This document shows positions 9,395-18,548 of a DNA stretch of 38,238 nt, in pieces. Origin of the DNA: Seminavis robusta (Eukaryota > Bacillariophyta > Bacillariophyceae > Naviculales > Naviculaceae); contig CAICTM010001070.1 in NCBI GenBank assembly GCA_903772945.1, positions 1 through 38,238 on the forward strand, in the 5' to 3' direction. A model generated the notes under the pieces. The model saw nothing but the letters and a program-made list of their open reading frames with translations. It searched no databases and was not told where the DNA came from. The position numbers and the translations under genes are program-made. Within the stretch, counting starts at the first letter, position 1, and the number at the start of each line of letters is the position of its first letter.

Positions 9395-9520
9395 ATAGCC
9401 AGCTAGCTAGATAGCTAACTGCTAGCTATCATACCCATATGATATTGTGGTGTACAAGATGCCATGAAAAAGCTGCTGCCTACTAGCTGGATAACTGACT
9501 GCTAGCTATCATATAGTAGT
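9357..9520 (+). repeat. partial tandem duplication of a gene 3' end
   Basis: The last codons and the 3' flank of the lumen protein gene (about 9357-9432) are repeated imperfectly at about 9450-9516. Both copies run tgtacaagatgccatg, then gctgctgc, then ctag-rich DNA ending ctgctagctatcata. The second copy is non-coding and has small indels. The unit is about 90 bp. Confidence 0.75.
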
Positions 9521-9748
9521 GTTAGGAAGGAGAATTCAAATAAAGCCCGTCACGGCAGTCACACTGACGGATACTGTTTTCACAATACTGGCAGTCGATC
9601 CGTGGCCACCCACCCTTTCGCTCCTTCTAACGACGGGCCGTATAGTACCGCGATTTCAAGCAAGCAGAATGACAACAAGTCGCTACCAGTTGTCGACAAG
9701 ACCAGAAGATCCTTGCCATATCTTGGTTTAGCGTATTATTGTGCCAGT

Positions 9749-10633
9749 CTATGATGCATATATTAGATCCTTGTAGATATTGTGCCAATCCTTGTTCATG
9801 AACCACAATGACCCAAATCTGGTGTGTTCTTGAGTGGTGGGCATGTATCGATACCCCTTGCTCTCCAACAGCGTCTTGACTGCCATGTCTTTGACGGGAT
9901 TCTGACCATCGGCTTCCACCAAAATCATGCCAAAGCTGACCTTGTCAAAATCGAGGGATTCCAGGGCGGCGAACTCAGCACCTTCAATGTCCAAAGAGTA
10001 AAAGTCAAAGTAAACATTCTCTCCCAGTTGTTCTTTGATAGTATCCCTCAGAGGCTGACACCGGACAATTTGGGCCTGCTCCAATCTCCCTCCTGTAAAG
10101 AAATTCTGCTTGTGAGCATCCGTGGCAAACTCCAAAAATCCACTTGTAGCATCCCATTTCCCTTCGATCCAATGCAAATCCGATGCTTCTGCACAGACTC
10201 CCGCATGAACCAATGCCAGTTCATTCGGTCGATTCTGTACGAGCCGCTCATAGTTTTTGGGAGACGCTTCGAGAAGCAATCCTTTCCAATCAAGACCGTA
10301 GTGAAAGGCGTGTGTATTGCTGAATGTGACACCATCCAAGGCACCCATCTCCATATAGGTTCCGTTGCATAGCTTTCCAAACCATTTGAACAATTCAAAG
10401 TCTTCCTTTCCTTGTGATTTGAAAATGGTTCGGTTCAATGTGGCAGCTTTGTTGGGGCAAGAAATGGCATGGGATTTCGGTTGCCACTTGGTTGCTATTG
10501 TTGATGCTGTTGAAAGAGAGCGCCGGCTATGTCTCCTGCTCGCCATCGTTGGAAATTCAAAATGCTCTGTGAGCTGCATCTTCAGAAAAACTGCCATGGA
10601 AATGCCAAGAAATCCAGAGAGTAGTTTCTTCAT
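9749..10633 (-). CDS. FkbM-family methyltransferase, tandem copy 1
   Basis: The 294-residue protein starts at ATG 10633. An N-terminal hydrophobic stretch (about 4-17) gives a signal anchor. Motifs are SQGKEDFELFKWF (73-85), GTYMEMGALDGVTFSNT (91-107, the SAM-binding glycine/acid motif), LLEASPKNYERL (120-131), YSLDIEGAEFAALESLDFD (212-230) and GMILVEAD (235-242). These define the Methyltransf_21 domain, and the length is normal. The protein is likely a Golgi/ER-lumen or secreted-pathway O-methyltransferase; the substrate is unknown. Its neighbour at 12.1-13.0 kb is about 80-85 percent identical over the last 245 residues by eye, with shared 3' and partly shared 5' flanks, so the pair arose by segmental duplication. 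Confidence 0.88.
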   Translation of the reverse strand: MKKLLSGFLGISMAVFLKMQLTEHFEFPTMASRRHSRRSLSTASTIATKWQPKSHAISCPNKAATLNRTIFKSQGKEDFELFKWFGKLCNGTYMEMGALDGVTFSNTHAFHYGLDWKGLLLEASPKNYERLVQNRPNELALVHAGVCAEASDLHWIEGKWDATSGFLEFATDAHKQNFFTGGRLEQAQIVRCQPLRDTIKEQLGENVYFDFYSLDIEGAEFAALESLDFDKVSFGMILVEADGQNPVKDMAVKTLLESKGYRYMPTTQEHTRFGSLWFMNKDWHNIYKDLIYAS

Positions 10634-12122
10634 GCTAAAAAGTCGTTTCGGTTTTCAGGATACTTTGCGGTTCGCGAGGTTCTATTGGAATGGTCCTTTC
10701 TTGTTCAAATGGGCGTGCTGTTTTTATGTTCTAGCTAGCTAGGCTAATCTTGCCTCCCCCTCTCCACAGGGCCGTTGCGTGATAAATTCCTGCCCGGAAA
10801 AATGGTGCTTTACCAGACTTGATCTTCATACGTGGATACTGTGAAAAGGCTTGTAATAGTCGTGACGTAAACCGAAGCCATCAAGCCTGCAATGAGCTCT
10901 TGGCACACTGTCCACGACAACGGGGTTTAGTTAGAGCCAGTCTACTGAAACTTTCCTTCTTTTGCCAATGCTCGCTCCATGCCTGACTGATCATTGATGG
11001 TTGACTTTGAAGCTACTATGGGTTAGAGTGGACTATGGGTGAGAATGGGTTCCACAGGATGAGGGCAAGGTGCAAGGGCGTGATCAGGACAACCGGGATT
11101 ACAGACCAACTGAACAAGGCAACAAGGACGAAAGGGGCAAGGAAGGGGTGTAAAATAGAGCGCCTCAATCGTCACAATGCCGGGAACTTATCGTAGAAGC
11201 AGGAACACAAGAACCACGGAGGCACATTGCAGCTGCTAACAAAGGAGCAAATCACAGAGTAGCAAAAACTGGGAGAGTTGTTTGAGAACAGCAGTAGCTT
11301 CAGGAGCAAAGAGGCCGTCAGCAGAAACAACAAAGTGAAGTGCCAGCCTTGTGCAGTGCAGGGAGCCATGTAGTGTGTCTTCTTAGCCTTCTCCCGCAGC
11401 AGTGATACCGCGATCACGACAACCAGGAGACTCAACATTGATGCTACGGTACGGTGCTGGGAGCATCTTTTTTATTCCTGAGAGATCTCGATCTTCGTTT
11501 GGTGCCCTGGCATCGAATACCTCAACCCTACCGTCCCGTAAATGGACGCTGCTTGGCTGTGCAAGTCGATGGGAGTGACAGGTGCGTCGGGGCAGAAGCC
11601 AGACGACTCGGCTCGCTGGCTAGCTAGTCGGGTGCACGCTCGAAAGAACCGATGATGATGCTTCGACTGTGATCATTCAAAGAGGCTGGGAAATAGCATG
11701 AAGGTTGGACGCAATTCCTCCGTTCCGAAGGCCGTGATTGATGTAGATGAATCGATGGCAACGACCCAAACATACCGTCAGCCGTGGTTGCTGCAGATGA
11801 ATCGAGGATGGCAACGACCCAAACGTACAGGTACTGTAGCTTGTTGCTCGTCGAGTGCAGCCATTTTAATTCACGTTCCATCATCTCTTGTTGAACGGAA
11901 GTAAACCAACCACAGGCTACTTTAGAACTAGCTGATGTCTAGCAAGGATATAGCACACTCCGGCCAAGGAGCCGGCGTGAAGACTGGGCCGTGGAGCAAA
12001 CGAACGGGAAGCTGTTCCCAGTCATCGCATTCGCGCGGGCTGCCATAGAACGCAGCTGGCTAGCCACATGGGGCGACCAGACCAGAAGATCCTTATTTTT
12101 GTTTAGAGTGTATTGTGGCTGG
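10634..12122. other. spacer between the two FkbM copies
   Basis: About 1.5 kb without a convincing gene. A 88-codon frame on the minus strand (11172-11438) has an ATG and is very hydrophobic, but it lacks any family motif and could be chance. A 50-bp imperfect duplication lies at 11746-11829. The ends of the spacer near 10634-10740 and 12078-12122 belong to the duplicated FkbM unit. Confidence 0.45.
11746..11829. repeat. imperfect 50-bp tandem duplication
   Basis: The motif gatgaatcga, then tggcaacgacccaaac, occurs at 11746 and again at 11796 with a two-base insertion. The intervening sequence is not clearly repeated. Confidence 0.7.
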
Positions 12123-12986
12123 CTATAATGCATACATTAGATCCTTGTAGATATTGTGCCAATCCTTGTTGACGAACCACAACGACCCAAATTTGGTATT
12201 TTCTTGATTTGTGGGCATATATCGATACCCCTTGCTCTCCAACAGAGTCTTGACTGCCATATCTTTGATGGGGTTCTGACCATTGGCTTCGACCAAGATC
12301 ATGCCAAAGCTGACCGTGTCAAAATCGAGGGATTCCAGGGCGGCGTACTCAGCACCTTCAATGTCCAACGAGTAAAAGTCAAAATACACATTCTCTCCCA
12401 GTTTTTCTTTGATAGTATCCCTCAGAGGCCGACACCTGACAACTTGGGCCTGCTCCAATTGTTTTTTAGAAAAAAGTTTCTCTTTGTGAAACTCTGTGGC
12501 AAATTCCAAAAAGCCTCCTGTGGCGGTCCATATTCCTTCGACCCAATGCAAATCCGAGGCTTGTGCGCAGACGCCCGCATGAACCAATGCCAATTCATTG
12601 GGTCGATTCTTTACCAGCTTTTCGTAGTTGCGGGGAGATGCTTCGAGAAGCAATCCTTTCCAATCGAGACCATGGTGAAAGGCGTGCGTATTGCTGAATT
12701 CGATTCCATCCAGGGCACCCATTTCCATATAGGTTCCGTTGCATAACTTTCCAAACCATTTGAACAATTCCAGGTCCTCCTTTCCCTGTGATTTGAAAAT
12801 GGTTCGGTTCAACGTGGCGGCTTTGTTGGGGCAAGAAACGGCATGGGATTTCGGTTGCCACATCTGGGTCCTTCTCGTTGATGCTGCCGCTGGTGAAAGA
12901 GCAACATACTCTGTCGTGAGCTGCATCTTCATGAAAACCGCCATGGAAAAGCAAAGGGCAAGAAATCCAGAGAATACTTTCGTCAT
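12123..12986 (-). CDS. FkbM-family methyltransferase, tandem copy 2
   Basis: The 287-residue protein starts at ATG 12986. It keeps all motifs of its neighbour: SQGKED (66-71), EMGALDGIEFSNT (88-100), LLEASPRNYEKL, YSLDIEGAEYAALESLDFD and GMILVEAN. Most differences lie in the N-terminal 45 residues and in the segment after FLEFAT, where the neighbour has HKQNFFTGGRLEQ and this copy HKEKLFSKKQLEQ. The conserved motifs and the mostly conservative changes suggest both copies are functional. The variable segment could alter substrate choice, which is inference. The N-terminal hydrophobic stretch (about 4-19) again suggests an anchored secretory-pathway enzyme. Confidence 0.88.
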   Translation of the reverse strand: MTKVFSGFLALCFSMAVFMKMQLTTEYVALSPAAASTRRTQMWQPKSHAVSCPNKAATLNRTIFKSQGKEDLELFKWFGKLCNGTYMEMGALDGIEFSNTHAFHHGLDWKGLLLEASPRNYEKLVKNRPNELALVHAGVCAQASDLHWVEGIWTATGGFLEFATEFHKEKLFSKKQLEQAQVVRCRPLRDTIKEKLGENVYFDFYSLDIEGAEYAALESLDFDTVSFGMILVEANGQNPIKDMAVKTLLESKGYRYMPTNQENTKFGSLWFVNKDWHNIYKDLMYAL

Positions 12987-13272
12987 TTTAGAGATTTGTT
13001 GTGTTTTAAAGGAGGATTCAGTACTGTGTGGTTCACGAGATATGTTGGATTCGATTCTATTCTATTGGAATGGGTTCTCTCTGTGCAAGTGGTGGTGTTT
13101 ATGGTTTTGTTTGTGGTCCCATGCAATCATTGTCCACCTCCTCGCATCATGAAGGGTTGGTTCTGGACCAGGCATTTACGCCCTCTTTGCGCGAATTATG
13201 ACTGTGATGACATGACATTGGTCAGATGCCCCAATGCAGTACCGTACGGTAATCGGAGTACAGTTTTAGACT

Positions 13273-13524
13273 GGGGTATGGGGCAACTTCTGGATTTCGA
13301 GATAATGTGTTTCGAAATACGTATTTATGCGTAACTACACGTAACTGTACGTAACACATCGTAATTGCACGTAACTGCACGTAACTTGAGTACATAAATA
13401 CCATAGGAAAACGTAACTGAACGTAACGTAACTGCACATAACGTAACTGTACGTAACTGCTGTGTTATGTAGACTGTTACCGTACCGTGTTAAGTTGGTA
13501 AATCCTATAGTTGCCCCATACCCC
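13273..13524. mobile_element. small element with terminal inverted repeats (MITE-like)
   Basis: The left end (13273-13297) and the right end (13500-13524) are inverted copies matching at 22 of 25 bases; the outer 16 bases, ggggtatggggcaact, are identical. The 252-bp body carries a cgtaactg satellite. Size and symmetry suit a non-autonomous DNA element. I could not find a convincing target-site duplication, so a simple inverted repeat around a satellite remains possible. Confidence 0.5.
13326..13463. repeat. cgtaactg minisatellite
   Basis: Ten or more copies of a degenerate 8-12 bp unit, cgtaactgca and variants (cgtaactgta, cgtaattgca, cgtaactgaa), run through this stretch. They are interrupted once near 13390-13412. 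The array sits inside the inverted-repeat element. Confidence 0.85.
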
Positions 13525-13935
13525 TGTGTGCATACTAATAATACGCTGTACTGGTACCGATATGCATACGTCGTTGGTGCTATTCATACGTAATCCTTAT
13601 TACTAGTATTTCTAATGGATAAACTTTGGTCTTGCGAAACCTGCGGGGTGATGTCAGCATTACGTCCAACAGAGTGGGGCGAAACAAGATCTTGGCGTTT
13701 CCGTCCACAAATTTGGGCACTCCTAGAACATGATCCGTTTATCGACTGTGCAGTGAAGGCAAAGAAACACACGAGTTCGCTAAGTTACCGGTACTGGTAC
13801 TAGTACCTGGTACATGCATGTATGCGATGGATACGTTGCGGAAGGATGAGAGGCACACAAATTTAGATTCGAAAACACAATTTCACTCACAAATCAAAAA
13901 ACTTTCAACATCAAGAGAAGATAGCAAAAGTCACC

Positions 13936-15123
13936 ATGGCACCTCTTTCGGTACTCATTCGGCGCTTCTGGCTAGCGGTGGTGCTGCCAATGATCTTTCA
14001 CTTGAGCCCAACTACCAATGCCGTCAGCCTGGACCATGACGTCCAACAAAGATCCATGTTGGAAGAAAGCACCTTGCCTTTCCTGCTGGTCTGGCGCCTT
14101 GAGGTGAATTCAGCGTTTGATCGTCAGCCAAAGATGCGAGAATACGGGGGAGTGGCTCAAGCCACGGCGCAATGGCTGACAGACACTCTTCCAATCTTGG
14201 AATCATTCAATAGTGCTCAAACCAGTTTGAAAGAAGTCATGGCTACAGTTTCAGCGGCCACTTGGGATCCTTCACGTTCCATTGGCCCTCACACCATCAG
14301 TTTGAATTGCCTAGTGGTCCTTGAAAACGAGCAGAGACTTTCCACGGATCATCTCAGTGAACTGATCGGGGACATTGGACGTGATGAGCTGTCAGCCTTT
14401 GTCACTCAATACATCCGAATCATAGGACCTTCGACAAGTGTTTTCCAATACACAAGTCAACCGGCAACCTTTGTCTCGCAGGTTTCCTCAATGGGCAACG
14501 GCAACGCGCCACAGCCGGCTCCGATTGAGTTGACCCCAGCATCGCCAGCAGCCTCTCCGTCCGCCATGGGTGCCCCACAGCAGGACCGAACAGGCGGCAC
14601 TTTTCTCAATCCAGTACTCTCGCCAGCTGCTGCCCCCACCGCCGCCAATGGGCAGCAGCCAACCCCAGCCCAAAACCCCATGGGCAGCTTGTCCTCCAAC
14701 AACAACGTCTTCTCGACAACTCCTGGAGTCTTCTCGTACGGTGGAACGGGCTTGGCCAGTCGCGGACCGACACCAGCGGAATTGGCAGGTTTACTCGAGA
14801 GTACTCGCAGCTTTCTCGAGTCCTCCCTCCAAGCTCACTATGCCCAAGAAGCACCGAGGAACGGCGCGTTTGTGGGTGTCACAATGGAATGGACTGAAAC
14901 CGAATTCCTGTCCTCTTCGACACTCTCCCATGTTTTGCGTGCCGATATTCACTTGTGGTATCACCCAAGTCTTCCCACCGAATGGGTGGACTACTACATT
15001 TTCCTCTTGACCGATATGTTGGGCGGTGCAAACACTCCAACCTACGTCCTCAACCATGTGCGCCAGTCAAGCGACAGCATCTACCGATCCGTGCAACAGT
15101 TCACCTTTGACTTTCGCGTATAG
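13936..15123 (+). CDS. secreted protein with two related domains and a Pro/Ala/Ser linker
   Basis: The 395-residue protein starts at ATG 13936 in a good context (accatgg). Residues 1-29 form a signal peptide ending TTNA. Two globular regions follow, about 47-185 and 277-395, separated by a low-complexity linker rich in Pro, Ala, Ser, Asn and Gln. Both globular regions share an order: an amphipathic helix (ATAQWLTDTLPILES; ELAGLLESTRSFLESSL), a beta-rich stretch, a second helix (LSELIGDIGRDELSAFV; WVDYYIFLLTDMLG) and a closing strand with F-x-Y/F. They look like diverged copies of one domain, with a shape recalling SEA-like or other ferredoxin-like secreted domains. I cannot name the family. 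Location is probably extracellular or cell surface. Confidence 0.75.
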   Translation: MAPLSVLIRRFWLAVVLPMIFHLSPTTNAVSLDHDVQQRSMLEESTLPFLLVWRLEVNSAFDRQPKMREYGGVAQATAQWLTDTLPILESFNSAQTSLKEVMATVSAATWDPSRSIGPHTISLNCLVVLENEQRLSTDHLSELIGDIGRDELSAFVTQYIRIIGPSTSVFQYTSQPATFVSQVSSMGNGNAPQPAPIELTPASPAASPSAMGAPQQDRTGGTFLNPVLSPAAAPTAANGQQPTPAQNPMGSLSSNNNVFSTTPGVFSYGGTGLASRGPTPAELAGLLESTRSFLESSLQAHYAQEAPRNGAFVGVTMEWTETEFLSSSTLSHVLRADIHLWYHPSLPTEWVDYYIFLLTDMLGGANTPTYVLNHVRQSSDSIYRSVQQFTFDFRV

Positions 15124-15339
15124 AACTAGCTAGCTTGCTGATGGCGAATGCTTTTCATGCCTGTTGGCTGCTTCAAGAGAGGCTATTAGATGGCTAGCAA
15201 TACCTGCTCTTTCAGGGCCAAAGAATAGATCTATCCTGCAATAGATGTAAAGTGAAACTAGATCTTGAATGCCTTTCTCGCTAGAGGACGCCTATGAACT
15301 CTTGCATACTAGTACAATCATCATTCAACTTTCTTTCCT

Positions 15340-17039
15340 TCAGACACCAAAGACTGATTGAATGAAAGCAACCCCAGAGTTCCAAGCTCGACTCACATTT
15401 GATGTCACCCAGTAGACACCTCCCGCCAATGAGCCCGACCCATTTGGATTATACTCTGGAAGGCGATTGTTAATTGGAGAAAAGGTGGGGTACATTGTGT
15501 TTTGCCACAATTCAGCAGTCCCTGAAACAACGCCCTGTTGATTTGTTCCAAATGGTATTCCAACAAGCAGCTTGGCTCCATTGGCAGACATGGCCACACC
15601 ATGACCCAAACGGGAGCCTTCTGAACCCTCAAGGGTAAGGGGATTTTCATCACGGTTGATCTGAACAAAAAACCAGGCGTCACTATTCCGATTGTATTCT
15701 AAAACAGTGGCATAGCCAGCATCATCACCAAAGCCAGTAGTACCACCACCAAAGAAGGGGGCTCCAATCAAGAGGGTGTCACCATCATAATCCAGAGCCA
15801 CAGAGAAGCCAAACTGCTCATTAAAGGTAAATCCATCAATGTCCCTGATTGTTGATGAAAGTCAAATTAGCAAGGTAAATGGACCAAAAGTCAGAAGATG
15901 GATGACAAACCCAGCACACACTCATCACAAGAAACATATATCCACTTTGAACATGTTACCCACCCTCCCAGCTGCACCCAGAATTCGTCAAGCCCCCTTT
16001 TGTAGCTATAAACTTCTACATGTCCAGCCATGATAAAATTTCTGCCATCATTGAGTGGCCCTCCAATTGCAATGATAGTCCCAAATTGATTCAAAGCAAT
16101 GGATGACCCAAAGCCATCTCCTCCACCTTCTCCAACAATCTCACTTCCCAAAAGGTTAAACTGACCCTCCGTGTTAAGCGGCGATACCAGGACCACAACT
16201 CTGCCTGGTCGAAGTTCTGTATTAAATGTGTCAATTCCCACTGCAAGCACATATTCCCCAGTACCTCCGAGGGCCACAGTACTGCCAAATGCCAAGAAGT
16301 CCACACGTCCTTGATCAGCTGATCCTGTTAAACTTTTTCCGCGGACTTCTTCACTGAGAAAGTACCGCCCTGACGTCTGATTTCTAAACAACAGATAGAC
16401 TTCTCCTAGAGGATATTCAAAGCCTGGGTCACCAACCAGTTCAAAACCAGGAATGCCTAATGCCAATGTGTCTCCATTGCCATAGTGCCCAAGCGCATTG
16501 GGTGCTGGCTTGTGGAATGCCAGAGAGTATCCGACCTTGTAATTGGGATCAGATCCAGACCAGCTTCCAATATCAGTCCAAGTGTTGTCAGTAGTGTTGT
16601 AAGCGTAAATATCAGTACGCCCTCTTGCGCTGTTCCAGTCTGGTTGCCCTATTGCCACGATCATGCCATCCGGTGACAAGTCAATCGCTTTTGGCAAGGT
16701 ACCAGAGGTTGTTGCGATTCTCACTGCACGCAAGCGCCAATCATCAAAACTGTCACCACTGACTTGCTCGTAGACTTCCACAAATCCATCACCTGCAAGC
16801 GCCACCACAGTCCCATCAGCGCTAATGGCAGTCCTGGCGCCAAACATGGTGCGATTTTCCGTTGCTGAAAAATTAAATGTTTGCTTGAATCCAGGGCCCA
16901 ACTCCTCAAGATGCCGTGCCAATGGACGTTGGTCGTCCAACAGGTCAAATAGAGGAGGGTCTCTCCTGGAATTTGCGCCTCTGATGGCGGCCACTGAATG
17001 GACCAGTGTGAGCAGAAGACCTTTCCAAGTTACGATCAT
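15340..17039 (-). CDS. secreted seven-bladed FG-GAP-like propeller protein, copy 1
   Basis: Exons 17039-15964 and 15844-15340 encode 526 residues. Residues 1-20 look like a signal peptide. Seven beta-propeller repeats follow, each with a pattern like FGxxVAL, GxxLAVG and GxVxVY, at about 66-91, 117-147, 169-218, 250-286, 308-346, 368-410 and 436-472. Typical phrases are LSPDGMIVAIGQP, GDGFGSSIALNQFG and GDTLLIGAPF. A C-terminal tail ends FIQSVFGV. Such propellers resemble integrin-alpha FG-GAP or WD-like folds and mediate binding or adhesion outside the cell; ligand unknown. The start at 17039 is the first ATG; the frame upstream has only TTG. The convergent neighbour ends at 15123. Confidence 0.82.
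15845..15963 (-). other. intron of propeller gene copy 1
   Basis: A 119-bp intron runs from gtgggt to aatcag. Removing it joins VQLG to DIDGF in frame (1076 + 505 coding bases). The paralogue at 18.5-20.3 kb has an intron at the same codon, which supports both. Confidence 0.8.
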
Positions 17040-17187
17040 GATGCGCAAAGAAACCAAGTAACCACCAAGTGGAAAGAAAAACAAACGATGCCCTGAAAGG
17101 ATAAAGATGCAGCACAGAAAGTGTGAAGAGGCTAATGCATACCGGTACGTGCCCTCTTCAATAGCCAACCACAGTTGATAGTGCCCT

Positions 17188-17201
17188 GGTACCGCGGTAC
17201 C
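17188..17201. promoter_or_regulatory. 14-bp palindrome upstream of propeller gene copy 1
   Basis: The sequence ggtaccgcggtacc is perfectly palindromic and lies about 150 bp upstream of the ATG at 17039. A factor-binding site is possible but unproven. Confidence 0.25.
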
Positions 17202-17434
17202 ACTCTTGTAGATTCGTCTATTCAATGGGAAGGGTCAAGCCCTGCGAGGTGGGCAGCTGGATTGAGCGGTGCACGGTTCCGTTCCTAAGAACCGTTCCAA
17301 AGCAACAGGTGCTCCAACTTGATGACAGTGCACCTATTGCAAAAGTTTGGGCCAACACGGAAGGATCCAAAGCTGAAACGTTTGGTCTAATAATAACGTC
17401 CAACTGGCGTTGGTGTCGATTCTTTCTTTGAGAG

Positions 17435-17788
17435 TTGTATTTGATTTCTGCATGTGCAGTGTTGACTTTTGCCGAGTTCCCCGCGTACCAGCAGTTGGAA
17501 TCTGAATGCAGCAATGTGACGGATACCACGTTCGTGCAACAGACGAAGTCCACCACTTGTGCAGACAAGACGGTAGAAGCAAAGAATATTCCCTACTGTC
17601 AGACACAGGGGTGTGATGGCGTTGCTTTGAAGCAAACTCAAGAGGACTTTGTGAAGAGTGTGAACGAGGTGTACTCGGATGCTGGTCTTGATTGCAGTGT
17701 TACGGTTGAGACTGCAGGTTCCTTGTCCCATGGTGTTACGATTGTTCTCATGGCAGTGATGGGGCTCGCCGTGTTCTTCTTTGGTTAG
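17435..17788 (+). pseudogene. small Cys-rich, GPI-anchor-like reading frame lacking a start codon
   Basis: The frame begins just after a stop at 17429 and has no ATG before its last 15 residues; its first hydrophobic codon is TTG at 17435. The encoded layout is orderly. A hydrophobic segment, LYLISACAVLTFA, resembles a signal-peptide core. About 85 polar residues with five cysteines follow (SEC, TTC, PYC-QTQGC, LDC), and then a hydrophobic tail, GVTIVLMAVMGLAVFFFG, typical of a GPI-anchor signal. Either the start lies in an unseen upstream exon or the ATG has been lost. The CxxxxC spacing weakly recalls elicitin-like proteins, but I would not assign that family. It lies between the two propeller genes, on the other strand. 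Confidence 0.5.
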
Positions 17789-18548
17789 GAGCGAAGTGCA
17801 CCATCAGATTAAGATTCAATGGCTTAGAGGGAACTATGGGGAGGATGGGGTGCAGGGAGAGAGCAGAGTGCAATGAAGCCCTGGAAATTACGCATCTTAA
17901 GCCAGACCAGCCAGACGAGATTGCCTTGTATGTTCTATGTCTAACCCCAGTAAATAAATTGATCTTTGTTGTGCTACCGCGTGGATGCCAACTTTCGTGA
18001 GCCAGATTGATGGATTGCCAAAGCATTGACCATTAGGTTATTGTTCGTGTGGATGATCTGGCTACCGATAGCCAGGGTTTGGTCCCTCCAAGGTGATAGC
18101 GCAATTGATATCTCTGATGCCAAGCTAGGTTTCTTACCACGTCAAGGTGCAATTCCCAAGGCCATCATTTCGAGTCTCTTTCCAATGCTGCATTGGTTTT
18201 TGATATCTTAGTTTTCGATACTGTAGCGCCACTTTGTCATCGCCCAACCTGCCACACGAAAGGAACGTGATCTCTCATGCTTGAACTCTCTGTTCCGTTC
18301 ATGCTGGGCACAGTTTCAGCACATTTGTCGTTCTAAACTTATGGTAAGAGATTATCACCAAAGGTGACTTTAGCATTGGAAACGTACTCGATTTGAATGT
18401 AGGTAGCAGTCATTCGACCACCCAAACAACTGGGGCTGTACCTACTGTACCTGGTCCATTTCCACTGGACAAACACAAAGAAGTAACAATGGGATTCTGG
18501 GGCAAAGATTCATTCAGTTCATGTTTACTATGTTTCTATTTCCTTGCT
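17789..18548. other. intergenic region
   Basis: These 760 bp lie between the start-less frame and the 3' end of propeller copy 2. I see no gene, strong repeat or RNA. Confidence 0.5.

Larger units (their letters stand above)
9700..13110. repeat. segmental tandem duplication carrying the FkbM pair
   Basis: Homology extends beyond the coding regions. On the 3' side both copies share gaccagaagatcctt and a related stretch down to the stop (from 9700 and from 12082). On the 5' side both share the pattern tactgtgtggttcacgag and ctattggaatgg upstream of the ATG (10660-10730 and 13020-13110). The unit is therefore about 1 kb, gene plus proximal promoter, with about 1.3 kb of unrelated DNA between the copies. 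Confidence 0.7.

Noticed and set aside
11172..11438. 88-codon hydrophobic frame (-) between the FkbM copies
   Set aside because: Hydrophobicity alone does not support a gene. There is no conserved motif and the surrounding DNA is degenerate.
13615..13803. 62-codon frame (+) with CETC-type cysteines
   Set aside because: It is too short, has only one Cys pair, and overlaps an equally long frame on the other strand.
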